The translations under genes were made by a program, and so were the position numbers. A stretch of 64,000 nucleotides of DNA. Origin: Diphasiastrum complanatum. Lineage: Eukaryota; Streptophyta; Lycopodiopsida; Lycopodiales; Lycopodiaceae. The notes beneath the pieces were generated by a model. The model was not told where the DNA came from and ran no database searches. It worked only from the letters and a program-made list of their open reading frames with translations. The stretch spans positions 47,564,354-47,628,353 of the forward strand of contig CM055093.1 of the NCBI GenBank assembly GCA_029204225.1, given 5' to 3'. Numbering within the stretch: the stretch's first letter is position 1; every line of letters begins with the position of its first letter. This document shows, one piece after another, positions 10,661 to 22,427 of the stretch.

Positions 10661-13600
10661 ATGTCTTCAATGGGTTCATCCTTGTTGGAACCAAGTGAAA
10701 GATTGACCACTTCAAATTATGCAATTTGGAATATGAGGATGGAGTCCATCTTGATCCTTCAAGACGTGATGGACATAGTTCTTGGCCTTGAAGAAGAACC
10801 ACAAGTTCTTCAAGAGGTTCAAAAATACAAAAAGAGAGCTAGGATGGCTCTCCACTACATTAAGATGAATGTCTCTAATGAGATATTGAGGGAGATAGGT
10901 ACTTATACAACAGCCAAAGAAGCTTGGGATTGTCTCAAGACTATCTATGAGGCTAAGAATACCTCTAGGCTTCTCACTCTTAGGAATCAAATCTTTCAAA
11001 GTAGCCAAAAGAGTGATGAGAGTGCATCTAGTTATGTTTTGAGAGTAAAAGATATTCATAGAGAGCTTGCTTGTATTGGTGATTCCATTAATCAAAATGA
11101 GCTAGTTCAAGTCATTCTCAATGGCTTGAGAAGTGAATTTGATAATCTTGTCCAATCCTATGCCATTAAGGAGGAGCTACCAAGTTTGGAGGCTCTCCAA
11201 ATTGTGCTAATTTCAGAAGAATCAAGACAAGAGTATAAGCTCTTGAGGATGGACAAGCTTTCTCTCACTCATAATGATGGCAAAGCTCTTTTTGCCAAGG
11301 ATAAGCACAAAGAGAGGAGCAAGAACCAACATCAACAATCCTCAAGCAAGGACAAAGTCAAATCCAAAGACAAAGATGAGGAGGAAGATGATTCCTCTAA
11401 TGCTTCATCATCCAAGCTCAAGAAGAAGAAGAAGATCAAGTGCTTTTATTGTGGCAAGAAAGGTCATTATGCCACCAATTGCTTCAAAAAGAAGAATCAA
11501 CTCAAGCAAGCCAATATTACCAATGATAAGGAAGACACTATTGCAAGTGATGGAGAGGGATCTCTTATGGTCTCTAGTTTCTCATCTACTCCTTTCAAGA
11601 AGGACGGCCTATGGTATATTGATAGTGGAGCCTCTTCACATACGTGTAGCTCCAAGGACTCTTTCTCTTCTATTGCACCTTATGATGGAGTGAAGAAATC
11701 AATATACACTGCAAATGATTTTGAATGTCCTATTGAAGGCATAGGGAACATTCCCTTGAAGCTTGCATCCTCTAAAGTTCTTTCTCTCTCTAGAGTTCTT
11801 TATGTACTTAAGCTTACCAAGAATCTTATTAGTGTTGGCCAATTGCTTGATAATGGCCTTGATGTAAAATTCAATGTTGATACTTGCACTATCAAGAAGA
11901 ATGATGAGATACTTGCATTAGGATCTAGATGTGGTGGCATCTATAAACTAGATCCAAATGAGTATGTGAATGCTTGTAATGTTGCTCTTGTGAACAAGCT
12001 CTCTATGGAGGAATTATGGCATAGGAGGTTGGGACATCCCAACTACAAATCCATGCTCTCTATGATCAAAGAATCCAAAGCTATTGGCTTGCCAAAGTCA
12101 TTCTTCAAGAAGATCAAGCCTTGTGAGGCTTGTGCTCTTGCTAAATCTCACAAAAAGCCATTTACAAGATCTTCTATCAAAAGCAAGCATCCTTTGGAGT
12201 TAATCCACTCGGATGTGCATTTCTCATCAACTACAAGCAAGGGAGGAGCCACTTGTTTTGTTACTTTCATTGATGATTACACAAGATTCACTTGGATATA
12301 TCTTCTTGCTTCAAAATCTATGGTTTTGATCATTTCCTTATTTTCAAAGCTTATGTAGAGAAGCAATTCTCATTCAAGATTAAAGCTCTTAGAAGTGATG
12401 GAGGTGGTGAATATATCTCCAATAAATTTCAAGACTTTTGTGAGCTTGAAGACATTAAAAGAGAGTTTTCTTGTGCCTACTCTCCATCTCAAAATGGAGT
12501 GGCTGAGAGAAAGAATAGATCTCTATGTGAATGTGCAAAATCTATGAGAATTGAGGCATCTTTGCCCAAAGATTTTTGGAGAGAAGCCATTAATTGTGCA
12601 AATTATCTTTGCAATAGGCTCCCACATATAGCTCTTGGAGGAAAGTCACCATATGAAATCTTATTTTTGAAGAAGCCTAAGGTTGATCACCTTAGAGTTT
12701 TTGGATGCTTATGCTTTGTCCATATTCCCTTGGAAACAAGGAAGAAGGAAGATCCTAGTGCATGCAAAGGGATCGTGGTTGGATACTCATCCACCAAGAA
12801 GGCCCATAGAGTCTTTATACTCTCTACTTCTCAAGTTATTGAAAGTAGAGATGGTGTCTTTCATGAAGATCAACACTCATCATTTGAAGAGGCCGAGATC
12901 AAGAAATCTATGGATGCATCATCAATTATTGATTTTGAAGACAATCATGATGTGATGGGGTCGAGATTTGAAGAAGACTCTCCTCGGATTTTTTCACCAA
13001 GAAGGTCCTTGAGAGATAGATCCGAGCCTAAGAGGCTCTCATATGTTGACAAAGGCAAAGAAGTGGATCTTGATTCCACTAATTATGTTTTTTATGTCTC
13101 TCATGAAGAGCCAAAGAATGTACAAGAGGAACTCAATACCAAGGAGTGGTATGATGCCATGAAGCAAGAGTATGATGCATTGATCACCAACAATACTTGG
13201 GAGCTTGTGGATCCTCCTTCCAACAAGCATGTGATTGGTTGCAAGTTGGTATTTCGGATCAAGTTCAATCATGATGGCACCATCAACAAGCATAAAGCAA
13301 GATTATGTGCCAAAGGATTTGCTCAAATCCATGGTCTTGATTATGAGGAGACCTTTGCACCCGTTGCAAAGATGGTGACAATAAGAATTCTTATTTCTCT
13401 TGCTTGTTTTTTCAAGTGGAAGGTGTTCCAATTAGATGTTTATAATGCTTTTCTAAATGGTTATCTTGAGGAGGAGATCTATATGGAACAACCTCAAGGA
13501 TTCATCAAGGATGAGTCCAAAGTGTGCTTGCTCTTCAAAAGTCTTTATGGACTCAAGCAAGCACCAAGATCATGGTATTCAAGACTTAACTCTTTTCTTA

Positions 13601-14649
13601 TCTCACTAGGGTTTACTCTTAGTGACTATGATCCTTCCATGTATCTAAAGTTTGTTGATAGCAATATTGTCATTCTTCTAATTTATGTTGATGACATTAT
13701 TCTTTGTGGAAGTGGTATCAAGCTAGTTGATGAAACCAAGCTAGCACTTGGATGTGAGTTTAAAATGCAAGATCTAGGAGAGATACATTACATCCTAGGC
13801 CTAGAAATTGATTTTTATGAAAATCATGTCTTTATATGCCAATCTAGATATGCTCACTCTATGTTGAAAAAATTCCATATGGAAAATTCTAAGAGCATAG
13901 ATACTCCAATGGAGCAAATTGTAAAAGATCCTAATAAAGGTGATGAAAGATCCTTTGAGGACATCACACTTTTTAGGAGTCTTGTAGGCTCCTTGATTTG
14001 GCTTACCATTACTAGGCCCGATCTTAGTTTTTGTGTGCACAAATTGAGTCAATTTATGCAAGAACCTAAGATCCATCATTGGAAGATGGCCAAGAGGATT
14101 TTAAGATATGTATCTTCATCTTGTGATTATGGTCTACTCTATAAAAGTGAAGATCTATCCATTATTGGCTACTCGGATTCGGACTTTGCAAGTGACAAAA
14201 TGGATCGAAAGTCTATTAGTGCATATACTATCTTTCTTGGAGGCAATCTAATATCTTGGCTTTCCAAAAAGCAAGATACTATATCTCTCTCTTCATGTGA
14301 GGCCGAGTACAAAGCACTCACTACAACTACCAAAGAAGTGCTTTGGATCAAGAGGTTATTAATGGAACTAAAGTGCATCAAGGAGGATGATCTACCAATG
14401 ATCAAGTGTGATAACATCTCGGCCCAAGCTCTTGCCAATAATCCCATATTTCATGCAAGAAACAAGCACATAGAAGTGGCACACCATTTTGTGAGAGAAA
14501 AGCTTATTGGAGGAGAAATCTATTTGGAGCATGTCAACTCGTCCTCTTGTATTGCCGATCTGCTCACCAAGCCTTTGAGCAAAAGTGCTTTCATCAAGCA
14601 TAGATCTAATCTTGGAGTTATATCAAGATCAATGCTCAAATCTTCATAG
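10661..14649 (+). pseudogene. copia 1 gag-pol polyprotein, one frameshift
   Basis: The frame opens at ATG 10661 and runs to 12358; a second frame (from about 12292) continues to the stop at 14649. Both cover the integrase core without loss, so a small indel at about 12315-12335 is the only break. In order: UBN2-type gag (about 10690-11250), CCHC knuckle CFYCGKKGHYATNC (about 11441-11482), protease motif WYIDSGASSHTC (about 11612), GAG-pre-integrase LWHRRLGHPNYKS (about 12015), integrase with HSDVHFSS, a later Asp in RSDGGGEY and Glu in ERKNR, copia-type RT with YVDDIILCG (about 13684), and RNase H with SDSDFASD and SSCEAEYKAL. All catalytic motifs look conserved. This is probably a recently mobile copy. 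Confidence 0.93.
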
Positions 14650-14660
14650 ATAATTTTTTA

Positions 14661-15397
14661 GGAGGAGTGTGAAGAATTGAAAAAGATTATCTATGTTAGA
14701 TATAGCGGTCTTATGTTTTTTACATCAAGCATCTAGGTGTAGGATGTTGATAGGAATAAATTTGGCATAGATGGCAAATTATGCATTTCCACTTGTAATG
14801 CCACTATTGAGCCAAAATAGAGTAAGAGGCTAAACACTTGCTAATTAGAGTGTAGACAAGTGTAAAGTTTTTGTTTGATGAATTCCAAGAGGTCCAATAG
14901 GATATAGAGGTGGAACCTTGTGAGGTCCAATAGGAAATTGAGGTGTGCTTGAATATAGTCCAATAGAATTAAGAAGTGCATAGATCAATGATCCAATAGG
15001 ATCAAGAGGTGACAAAATGTGGTCCAATCATAGTTAAGCATAGTGGTAGCTCGTGGACCTACTATTATCATTGTACTCCTAATTTTGAAATCAATTGATT
15101 TGGTGATTTCATGGATTTTGTGAGTTTTTGGATTTCTAGCTTTCTCTCTCTACCTGAGAGATCTTGATGTATTTTCTCTCTCTACCCGAGGAGAGCAGCT
15201 TGTTAGATTATTTTTTGAATACTTCCCACACGTGTGAGTGAGAGTTGGAAGTGATTGAATGCATGTAGTAGTGTGTTTTTGCCATAGGATTCAAGATTGA
15301 TCTTGAATCTCAATCTAGTCTTGATCTTGGTGCATCTGCACACCTTAGGAGATCACAAGTACATGTAGTGGACAGTCCACACGTGTGAAAATCAACA
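14661..15397 (+). repeat. Polypurine tract and 3' LTR of copia 1
   Basis: The purine run ggaggag (14661-14667) sits directly before the LTR start at 14668 and would prime plus-strand DNA synthesis. The 730-bp LTR ends at 15397 and is followed by the target duplication ccatt. Differences from the 5' LTR include a 7-base loss in the 'gcttgttagatt' stretch and a 4-base gain near the end (gtgcatctgcacacc). Confidence 0.93.
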
Positions 15398-15402
15398 CCA
15401 TT

Positions 15403-16530
15403 ATGTTCAAATTGTAGAGAGCCTGGCCACAAGTATCCTGATTGCCCTCAGCCGCAGAGGCCGCGACCCAAATATCAGTATGTAGCAACACCAGCTGCTG
15501 CAGACACGAAAGTGAAAGCTGTGACTGATGTTGTTGTGCAGAGAATTGACGTTATTGAGGAAAAACTGGAAAAGATAGAAGATCAGTCTTGGCCAAGTGA
15601 TGTGGAAAAATTATTCAAAGTCACAACGAGAAGCAAAATCCTCCTGATCAAAAATCTTCAACAAAGTGCAGAAAATCCTCGAAGAGTAAATCCTCTAGCA
15701 AAACAACGAACAAATCTACAACTAAGGAAGATCTCAAAGATGACCCTGACTATGACCGTAATGCTGCAAAGTTATTTGCAAAAGATATCTCAGCACAAGC
15801 AAAGGAAATCATCAACGCTGAACTTCAGACAGCTGCTACAGAAAAGGTGGTCACTTTCGAGGAAGAGGACGAAGAAATCGCGAAGATGAAATTCCTAGTG
15901 CTGTTATCGATAAACCAACCTCAAAATCAAAGATGAAAGAATATGACATCGTGACTGATATTGGATCCCTTTGTCCGAACATTACTTTTGAACAGTTGTT
16001 GGCAGATAACACTTATTACAGAAAGCAACTGAAAGGCCTTTCTGTGCCCAAAAAGAAAAAAAAAGTTTCTCTGCCAGATGTTGGTGTTTTGTCTATCGAT
16101 TTAGGTGATCTCGGTGCACCTGAGATTGATATTACCATTGCGGGATGCCTGATCAAAAAAGTGCCAATTGACTCTAATTCTAGTGTAAATATAATAACAG
16201 AAGACACAACTCATGCTCTGGGGTTGACTGACATTCAACCGACATAGCGAAATATCAAGTTAGCTGATTCGACATGACGAAAACCTGTTGGAGAACTGAA
16301 GGATGTCATTGTCTACATTCAAGCCAAGCCATTCACAATGAATTTTATTGTTATCAAGCCACTCGGTTTGTCATCCTATTCTGTGCTGATTGGATGACCT
16401 TGGCTTTATCAATCAAATGAAAGTGTACATTGGAAATTCAGATAACTAAGATTTCAGACTGGTGAGACCAATAACCAAGGTAAGTCAGCAGAACAAATCA
16501 TAACCTGGAGTCGTGACAATTATGAAGGTG
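15403..16530 (+). pseudogene. gypsy 2 gag C-terminus and protease
   Basis: Immediately after copia 1 a further CCHC knuckle, CSNCREPGHKYPDC (about 15404-15445), continues gag. A Lys/Ser-rich linker then runs through several frames. The segment 15933-16247 reads LPDVGVLSIDLGDL, then a protease-like active-site region, PIDSNSSVNII (about 16164). The family normally has DSGSS here, so Gly is replaced by Asn. A stop at 16245-16247 ends the frame, and weak homology continues to about 16440. The protease is almost certainly inactive. Confidence 0.75.
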
Positions 16531-17116
16531 AAACTCCTTTGTCCGACACCAGCTTTACATCAGAAGAATCTTCATATGCCTTGAATATTTTTTCCAATGG
16601 ATCTGATATTGAAGTGCAGTACTTTGAATGTTATGAGAATGCTGATGACGAAGAATTCTTTTATGCCTGCGACGCTGAAGCGGATGTTTCGTATGAAGAA
16701 ATTAACGTTGCAGACACGAACTCGAAAGATCTAACAATTTGAGTGACGAATCTGAACACGAATTTGGTAACAAGAACCAGGTTGATGACAAGAAAACATC
16801 TGTGGAGTCAATCATGTGTGAAATTCATGGCCATACCAAGGCCAGTATGACAGAAGGTATCATTTTATCAGATTCTACTGAACTGATTGAACTTGCACCT
16901 GGCAGATTTGTGCATGTTTCGAAGTCACTTGGAGAATCAGAGTTAGTGGAATTCACTGAACTATTGAAAGAGTATCAAGACGTTTTTGTCTGGTCACTCG
17001 TCGATTTGAAAAATATATCTGCAAAATTCTGAGAGCACCGAATTGATCTTAATAAAGATGCTATACCTATTCGACAGAGACAGTATCGTCTCAATCCTAA
17101 GTATTCTCTCATGGTT
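16531..17116 (+). pseudogene. gypsy 2 protease-RT linker and RT N-terminus
   Basis: An acidic linker (16539-16742) is followed by a frame from a TTG at 16739 that ends ELLKEYQDVFVWSLVDLKNIS, the usual sequence before gypsy RT. After a TGA at about 17030, homology continues (HRIDLNKDAIPIRQRQYRLNPKY) to the copia 2 insertion point at 17116. The RT resumes at 21656 with KDELNKHLKAGII, so the two halves are one domain split by insertion. Confidence 0.8.
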
Positions 17117-17817
17117 TGTGAAGAATTGCCAAAAATTGGCAAATCTAGCTTGATCAAAAACCATGTAGAATAGTGTAAATTGTGTACACAAGTGGGTCCC
17201 ACACATGTGAGGCCATGATGCCACATGGGAAACCCATCCTAATGTAGGTTAGGTCAAGTCAAGAGAGTTGGTCATGTCTATTTGGTGGTCATCCCTACTT
17301 TATAGGACCTACACCTAAGTTTAAGGTGAAAATTTGACCAACTAGCTACCTACCAAGCATAACTCTAGGAAATAGACTAGGGTTTCATTTTAGGTCAAGG
17401 AGAGTGAGTTAACTTCCTTATTACATGCTGGAAATCCACCTAACTTCAAGAAGGAAGTCGAATTTGCTATGTATTCCCTCTCTCCATAGTGAGAAGAATG
17501 AAAATTTTTGGAGCTCATTGGCAATCTCAAGCTAGTTCACTATGTACATTGAGTTTTTGTGATCCAAATGAAACCAAATCAATTTCTACTTGTTTCTCAG
17601 GTTGAAGGCCGTACTACAGCCTGTATTACACACGTGTGGGCTCGGATTTCAATGTTGATCAATGCTTTTGATTGCTAATGCTTGTTGTTTATCAAACTGC
17701 CAATCTAGATCAACTTTTTTGTGTCTAGTTTTTTGATAGATTGTTAAGCAAGCATCCAATCACTCTTGTGGATCTTTTGTAGATCCATTTATGGTCCTAA
17801 AGTACAGTACTTTGCCA
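17117..17817 (+). repeat. 5' LTR of copia 2
   Basis: It matches the 3' LTR up to ...cagtacttt (17813). There the 3' copy ends caca, whereas this copy continues gccattgatctaatgc. The usual tggtatcagagc primer site is not recognisable at or after the boundary. Confidence 0.85.
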
Positions 17818-18589
17818 TTGATCTAATGCAAATTCATTTTTAGCAAGTTTTGGTGCTAAAAACTAGTATTGAGAGGGCAAGCTAGAATCTTGATTTTGGT
17901 GAGGAGATTTGATCCCAAACTTGGTAGGGGTCCAAATCCGTACTGTCCACATGTGTAGGCACCTCTGAACCTGCATTTAATGCATGGTATTCATTTGATC
18001 CAAAAAAATTCAATTTGTGAGCTGTTGGTGTAATTTTTGGTGGAGGTCCTAGGATAATCTACCAAGATCATTTCCCATTGATTAGATTTGAATTTGTTTC
18101 ATGAAATCTAATTAATCTAGGCTGAGTTCAAGTCCTATTAAGGTTAAAAACAGGTCTTGAAAGTACACCAAGAAGGAAGAAAGAGATTAAGCCATTTTTT
18201 TGTCCAAAAATAGCCAAAATTGGCAAGATTTGATTGTAAGTAGATTTCACATCATCTTATCTTCATTCCAACTTTGTGAGGGAGTGCTAGAACTGAGATT
18301 ATAAGTCCATTTGTTGGATTAGAAATCTAATTTGAGTGAAAAACTACAAGAGAGAGACCTTAGTGAGTTTCTAGAGACAATCAAATCCATTTCTTGGCAA
18401 GATTTGTTTGAAAGTAGTTTTCACTTCATCTTATCTTCATTCCAGATTTGTGAGGGAGTGATAGAACTGTGATTATAAGTCCATTTGTTGGATTAGAAAT
18501 CAAATTTGAGTGAAACACTGCAAGTGTGAGACCTTTGTGAGTTTCAAGTCAATCAAATCTATTTCTTGTTTGTAGAAGTCACTAGTAAG
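17818..18589 (+). other. copia 2 leader with internal duplication
   Basis: No coding frame is seen. A stretch of about 140 bp is repeated: the block 'agattt...cacatcatcttatcttcattccaactttgtgagggagtg' at about 18227-18350 recurs at about 18405-18530 with few changes. Confidence 0.7.
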
Positions 18590-20743
18590 ATGGGATCTAC
18601 TGGAGCATACCTTCTAGAAGCTAGTGAGAGGTTGAATTCTACAAATTATGCTATTTGGAAGGTTAGAATGGAGTCACTCTTGGTGCTCCAAGACCTTTAT
18701 GAGTTCTTGATTGAAGATGAAGATGAACCTCTAGGTGCACAGGAGTTAGCTAGATACAAGAAGAGATCTAGGCTTGCACTTCATTGTGTGAAGATGAATG
18801 TGAGCAATGATTTGTTGAGAGAAGTATCAGCTTGTACTAATGCTAAAGAGGCTTGGGAGTCTTTAAAATCAATCTATGAGTCTAGCAACACTTCTAGAGT
18901 TCTTATGCTTAGAAATCAAATTTTGCAAAGCATGAGGAGAAGTGAGGAGAGTGCACAGGATTATGTACTCAGAATCAAGTCTCTAAATAGGGAGTTGGCT
19001 TCCATTGGAGAGAAGATTCATGATGAAGAGCTTGTACAAATTGTCCTTAATGGTCTAGGAGATGACTTTGCAAATTTGGTCCAAAGTTTTGCCATCCAAG
19101 ACACTTTGCCAACTATAGAAAAACTTCACAGTGTATTAGTGGCTGAAGAGTGTAGGATGCTCCATGCAAAATCTAGGATGAGTTCCTTGTCGTTGCAGGA
19201 TGGTGATGAGAAAGCCAATTTCTCATTCAAGGGCAAAAAGAAGACCAATGGAAAGAAGAAGCATCCAAAGGAGGCCAAAGAAGAGGATGATGCATCAAGC
19301 TCAAAGGACAAGTCAAAGCAGAAATGCTTCTTTTGTGAAAGGAAGGGGCATTATGCATCTGAATGCTACAAGAGGCTAAGAGCACAAGTGGAGGAGGACA
19401 AACAAGAAAACCTTGCAAAGGAGGAGGAGGATGAAGTAGATGTATTCTTGATGGCATCTACATCCTCACCAACAAGCAATAGCAATTCAAGAGACAATTG
19501 GTGGATCGATAGTGGGGCTAGCTCCCACATGTCTTGTGAAAAGGACTTTTTCTCAACCTTACACTCTTTCAATGATGCTAAAAAGTTTGTCTTTACTGCA
19601 AATGATGAAGAGTGTAGTATAGATGGTGTTGGCACCATCTCTTTGTATCTAGAATCCTCAAAATGCATGGATCTAGAAAATGTCCTTTATGTACCATCAA
19701 TCACCAAGAATATGCTTAGTGTTGGTCTACTCTTAGAAAGTGGTTTGGATGTCCACTTTAAGCATGGTGTTTGCTTCATTTTGAAGAATGATGTTTGCAT
19801 TGCAAAGGGATTTAAACATGGAAGATTGTTTAAGTTGGAAGCTAGTGTTGCTTTTGAAAGAATGAGCTTGGCAAAGGAGGAGATCACTCAAGAGGAGATC
19901 TTGGCAAAGTGTGATCTTGCTTGCATTGAGGAGGAGCATCAAAAGGAGGAAGATCTTGAGGATCAGCCTCAAAGCATGAGAGTTCCAAGGGAGTCCTCAA
20001 TGACAATGTCCGAGTCATCAAATTGCATGCAAATTGTCCATTCAAGTGTGCATCTTGCAAGGGTGGTGAGCATTGGAGAGTCTACTATCTTTGAATACTT
20101 TTTGGAAAGTATTAGTAGACATGAGGTGACTTGTTTCTTACCTTTAAGATTCATGGTATTTATTACTTTGTATGACAAGACAATGAAATGGGATGCTTTG
20201 AAATCTACATTTGTTGTTGATAAAGCAATTTCATTGGATAACTATTTTTGTAATAGTTTGAATAGTGTCATAAAAGATGAAACATCATTTGTATTGGAAA
20301 TATTTGGGTCCACATGCTTTGAGCATGATCATTCCAATGTAAGGACCAAAGATTATCCTATTTCAATGATAGGAATAATGGTAGTGTTTTGCTCTTCAAG
20401 TAGAGATTGTAGAATCTACTTGTTTTCAGCCAAAGAATTTGTCAATGGTGGAAATGTGATCTTTCAAGAGTGGAAGATTTGTAAACTTGAAGAAGCACCT
20501 TTGGATCAACACCTTATTCAATTCATTAATGGTTTGGAGTCAAGTCAAGTGGAGGAGCAAGCTCAAGACCCGAGGACTCCAAGAAGAACCTTGAATATCA
20601 AGATGGAGCCATCTAGGCTCAATCATATGGATCAAGCAAGACAAGTTGTCTTTGGCAACATTATTTATGCACTTAATATTTTAATTGATGTATCTTCAAG
20701 TGCACAAAATGCCTTGGAATCCATGGCTTGGCATGATGTTTAG
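18590..20743 (+). CDS. copia 2 gag-protease with degenerate pol remnant, 717-aa single frame
   Basis: The frame is open from ATG 18590; the TTG at 18566 is not needed. Residues about 1-200 are a UBN2-type gag close to copia 1 gag. A Lys-rich linker precedes a CCHC knuckle, CFFCERKGHYASEC (about 19327-19368), and the protease motif WWIDSGASSHMSC (about 19500). The region up to FKLEASVAF (about residue 420) matches copia protease and pre-integrase sequence. The rest (about 300 residues) has no intact catalytic domain. However, VLEIFGSTCFEHDHSNVRTKDYPI aligns with the post-integrase part of copia 1 (LRVFGCLCFVH...), and the end (NALESMAWHDV) aligns with the region just before RT. The integrase Asp/Asp/Glu and all of RT are gone, yet no stop interrupts 718 codons. 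Confidence 0.8.
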   Translation: MGSTGAYLLEASERLNSTNYAIWKVRMESLLVLQDLYEFLIEDEDEPLGAQELARYKKRSRLALHCVKMNVSNDLLREVSACTNAKEAWESLKSIYESSNTSRVLMLRNQILQSMRRSEESAQDYVLRIKSLNRELASIGEKIHDEELVQIVLNGLGDDFANLVQSFAIQDTLPTIEKLHSVLVAEECRMLHAKSRMSSLSLQDGDEKANFSFKGKKKTNGKKKHPKEAKEEDDASSSKDKSKQKCFFCERKGHYASECYKRLRAQVEEDKQENLAKEEEDEVDVFLMASTSSPTSNSNSRDNWWIDSGASSHMSCEKDFFSTLHSFNDAKKFVFTANDEECSIDGVGTISLYLESSKCMDLENVLYVPSITKNMLSVGLLLESGLDVHFKHGVCFILKNDVCIAKGFKHGRLFKLEASVAFERMSLAKEEITQEEILAKCDLACIEEEHQKEEDLEDQPQSMRVPRESSMTMSESSNCMQIVHSSVHLARVVSIGESTIFEYFLESISRHEVTCFLPLRFMVFITLYDKTMKWDALKSTFVVDKAISLDNYFCNSLNSVIKDETSFVLEIFGSTCFEHDHSNVRTKDYPISMIGIMVVFCSSSRDCRIYLFSAKEFVNGGNVIFQEWKICKLEEAPLDQHLIQFINGLESSQVEEQAQDPRTPRRTLNIKMEPSRLNHMDQARQVVFGNIIYALNILIDVSSSAQNALESMAWHDV

Positions 20744-20953
20744 TTTTGAAGTGTGCTACATGTATATAGACACATTTATGGAACATCTTGTAAGGGATCC
20801 TCTAAGAGGTGGTGAAAGATCCTTCATGGACATCATTCTCTATTGGAGTCTCAAAAGTCCCTTGTTTGTAGCTAGATTTTTTAGACACTTCTAAAAGCTT
20901 TCATTGATCTATCAAGAGAGTTGTAAATAGATCAAGCTAAATTTGAGGAGGAG
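20744..20953 (+). pseudogene. copia 2 RT remnant and polypurine tract
   Basis: Just after the stop, MEHLVRDPLRGGERSFMDI (about 20776-20835) aligns with the copia 1 stretch following RT (MEQIVKDPNKGDERSFEDI). The RT proper and RNase H are absent, so a large internal deletion is implied. The purine tract gaggaggag (20945-20953) abuts the 3' LTR. Confidence 0.8.
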
Positions 20954-21655
20954 TGTGAAGAATTGCCAAAAATTGGCAAATCTAGCTTTATCAAAAACCA
21001 TGTAGAATAGTGTAAATTGTGTACACAAATGGGTCCCACACATGTGAGGCCATGATGCCACATGGGAAACCCATCCTAATGTAGGTTAGGTCAAGTTCAA
21101 GAGAGTTGGTCATGTCTATTTGGTGGTCATCCCTACTTTATAGGACCTACACCTAAGTTTAAGGTGAAAATTTGACCAACTAGCTATCTACCAAGCATAA
21201 CTCTAGGAAATAGACTAGGGTTTCATTTTAGGTCAAGGAGAGTGAGTTAACTTCCTTATTACATGCTGGAAATCCACCTAACTTCAAGAAGGAAGTCGAA
21301 TTTGCTATGTATTCCCTCTCTCCATAGTGAGAAGAATGAAAATTTTTGGAGCTCATTGGCAATCTCAAGCTAGTTCACTATGTACATTGAGTTTTTGTGA
21401 TCCAAATGAAACCAAATCAATTTCTACTTGTTTCTCAGGTTGAAGGCCGTACTACATCCTGTATTACACACGTGTGGGCTCGGATTTCAATGTTGATCAA
21501 TGCTTTTGATTGCTAATGCTTGTTGTTTATCAAACTGCCAATCTAGATCAACTTTTTTGTGTCTAGTTTTTTGATAGATTGTTAAGCAAGCATCCAATCA
21601 CTCTTGTTGATCTTTTGTAGATCCATTTATGGTCCTAAAGTACAGTACTTTCACA
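20954..21655 (+). repeat. 3' LTR of copia 2
   Basis: The 702-bp LTR starts TGTGAAGAATTGCC and ends TACTTTCACA, followed by target duplication tggtt. It is nearly identical to the 5' copy. Confidence 0.95.
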
Positions 21656-22427
21656 TGGTTAAGGACGAACTTAACAAGCACCTTAAGGCAGGTATAATCT
21701 ATTCCGTCTTAAGTAGTGAATGGGTTTCACCTATTGTTGTCGTCCCAAAGAAGAAGACTGACAAAATACAAATATGCCAGGATTTTCGCAAACTCAATGC
21801 TGCCACAAGGAAGGACCATCATCCTCTGCGTTTCACTAATTCCATCCTAGATCAGGTTGCTAGTCAAGAGCGTTACAGTTTCTGTCACGGCTTTTCTGGA
21901 TATAATCAGGTTGGAGTGCAAAAGGAGGAACGTTCAAAGACCACATTCACTACAGATTGGGGCACTTATGCCTACACAAAATGCCCTTTGGTCTTTGTAA
22001 CGCTCCAGTGATTTTTCAGTGAATTATGATGTTAATCTTCGTTGCCTTCTTGAGAACTTTTCTCAAAATATTTATTGATGATTTCTGTGTATACAGTGAT
22101 ATAAAGACACACCTGCAGAAGCTGAAATTAACATTGCAATGGTTTCGAGATACTTGTTTATCTCTTCATCCAGAGAAATGTTTTTTTGGTATGAAAGAAG
22201 GAATATTGCTCGGACACAAAATATCTAACAGACGAATAGAAGTCAACAAAGATGAAGTCGAGCTTATAAAGAATCTCCAGATACCAACAAATTTACGTGA
22301 ACTAAGAGCTTTCTTAGGACATGTTGGCTATTACAGGAGATTTATTCAAATTCATGCTTCTATTGCTGCCTCTCTTACACATCTACTGGAAAAACAAGTA
22401 GAATACTTGTGGACGAATGAACAGTAG
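21656..22427 (+). pseudogene. gypsy 2 reverse transcriptase (downstream half)
   Basis: Homology resumes with the RT fingers (EWVSPIVVVPKKKTDKIQICQDFRKLN) and FTTDWGTYAY. A frameshift follows at about 22000-22030, then the palm with FIDDFCVYSD (about 22070-22100), an FxDD form of the YxDD catalytic box, HPEKCFFG, and the LRAFLGHVGYYRRFI motif of the thumb/connection. A TAG at 22425-22427 ends the frame. Usual catalytic residues are partly preserved but the gene is split by copia 2, a frameshift and stops. Confidence 0.88.

Larger units (their letters stand above)
9172..15397 (+). mobile_element. Ty1/copia LTR retrotransposon 1, nearly intact, inserted in gypsy 2 gag
   Basis: It is bounded by the perfect duplication ccatt (9167-9171 and 15398-15402) and by 733- and 730-bp LTRs with TGTGAAGAATTG...CAACA ends. 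The LTRs differ at roughly a dozen sites by eye. It has a canonical initiator-Met primer site, a 754-bp leader, one gag-pol reading frame broken by a single frameshift, and a purine tract. The order gag-protease-integrase-RT-RNase H is diagnostic of Ty1/copia. Removal restores gypsy 2 gag between two zinc knuckles. Confidence 0.97.
17117..21655 (+). mobile_element. Ty1/copia-derived element 2, reduced to gag-protease, inserted in gypsy 2 RT
   Basis: It is bounded by the duplication tggtt (17112-17116 and 21656-21660), with LTRs starting TGTGAAGAATTGCC. The 5' LTR is 17117 to about 17817 and the 3' LTR is 20954-21655. I count only about six to eight differences between LTRs, fewer than for copia 1. 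The internal part is 3.1 kb instead of the 4.8 kb of copia 1. It encodes gag and protease in one open frame, then shrunken remnants of integrase C-terminus and RT. It must depend on proteins from other elements, so it is non-autonomous. Confidence 0.93.
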
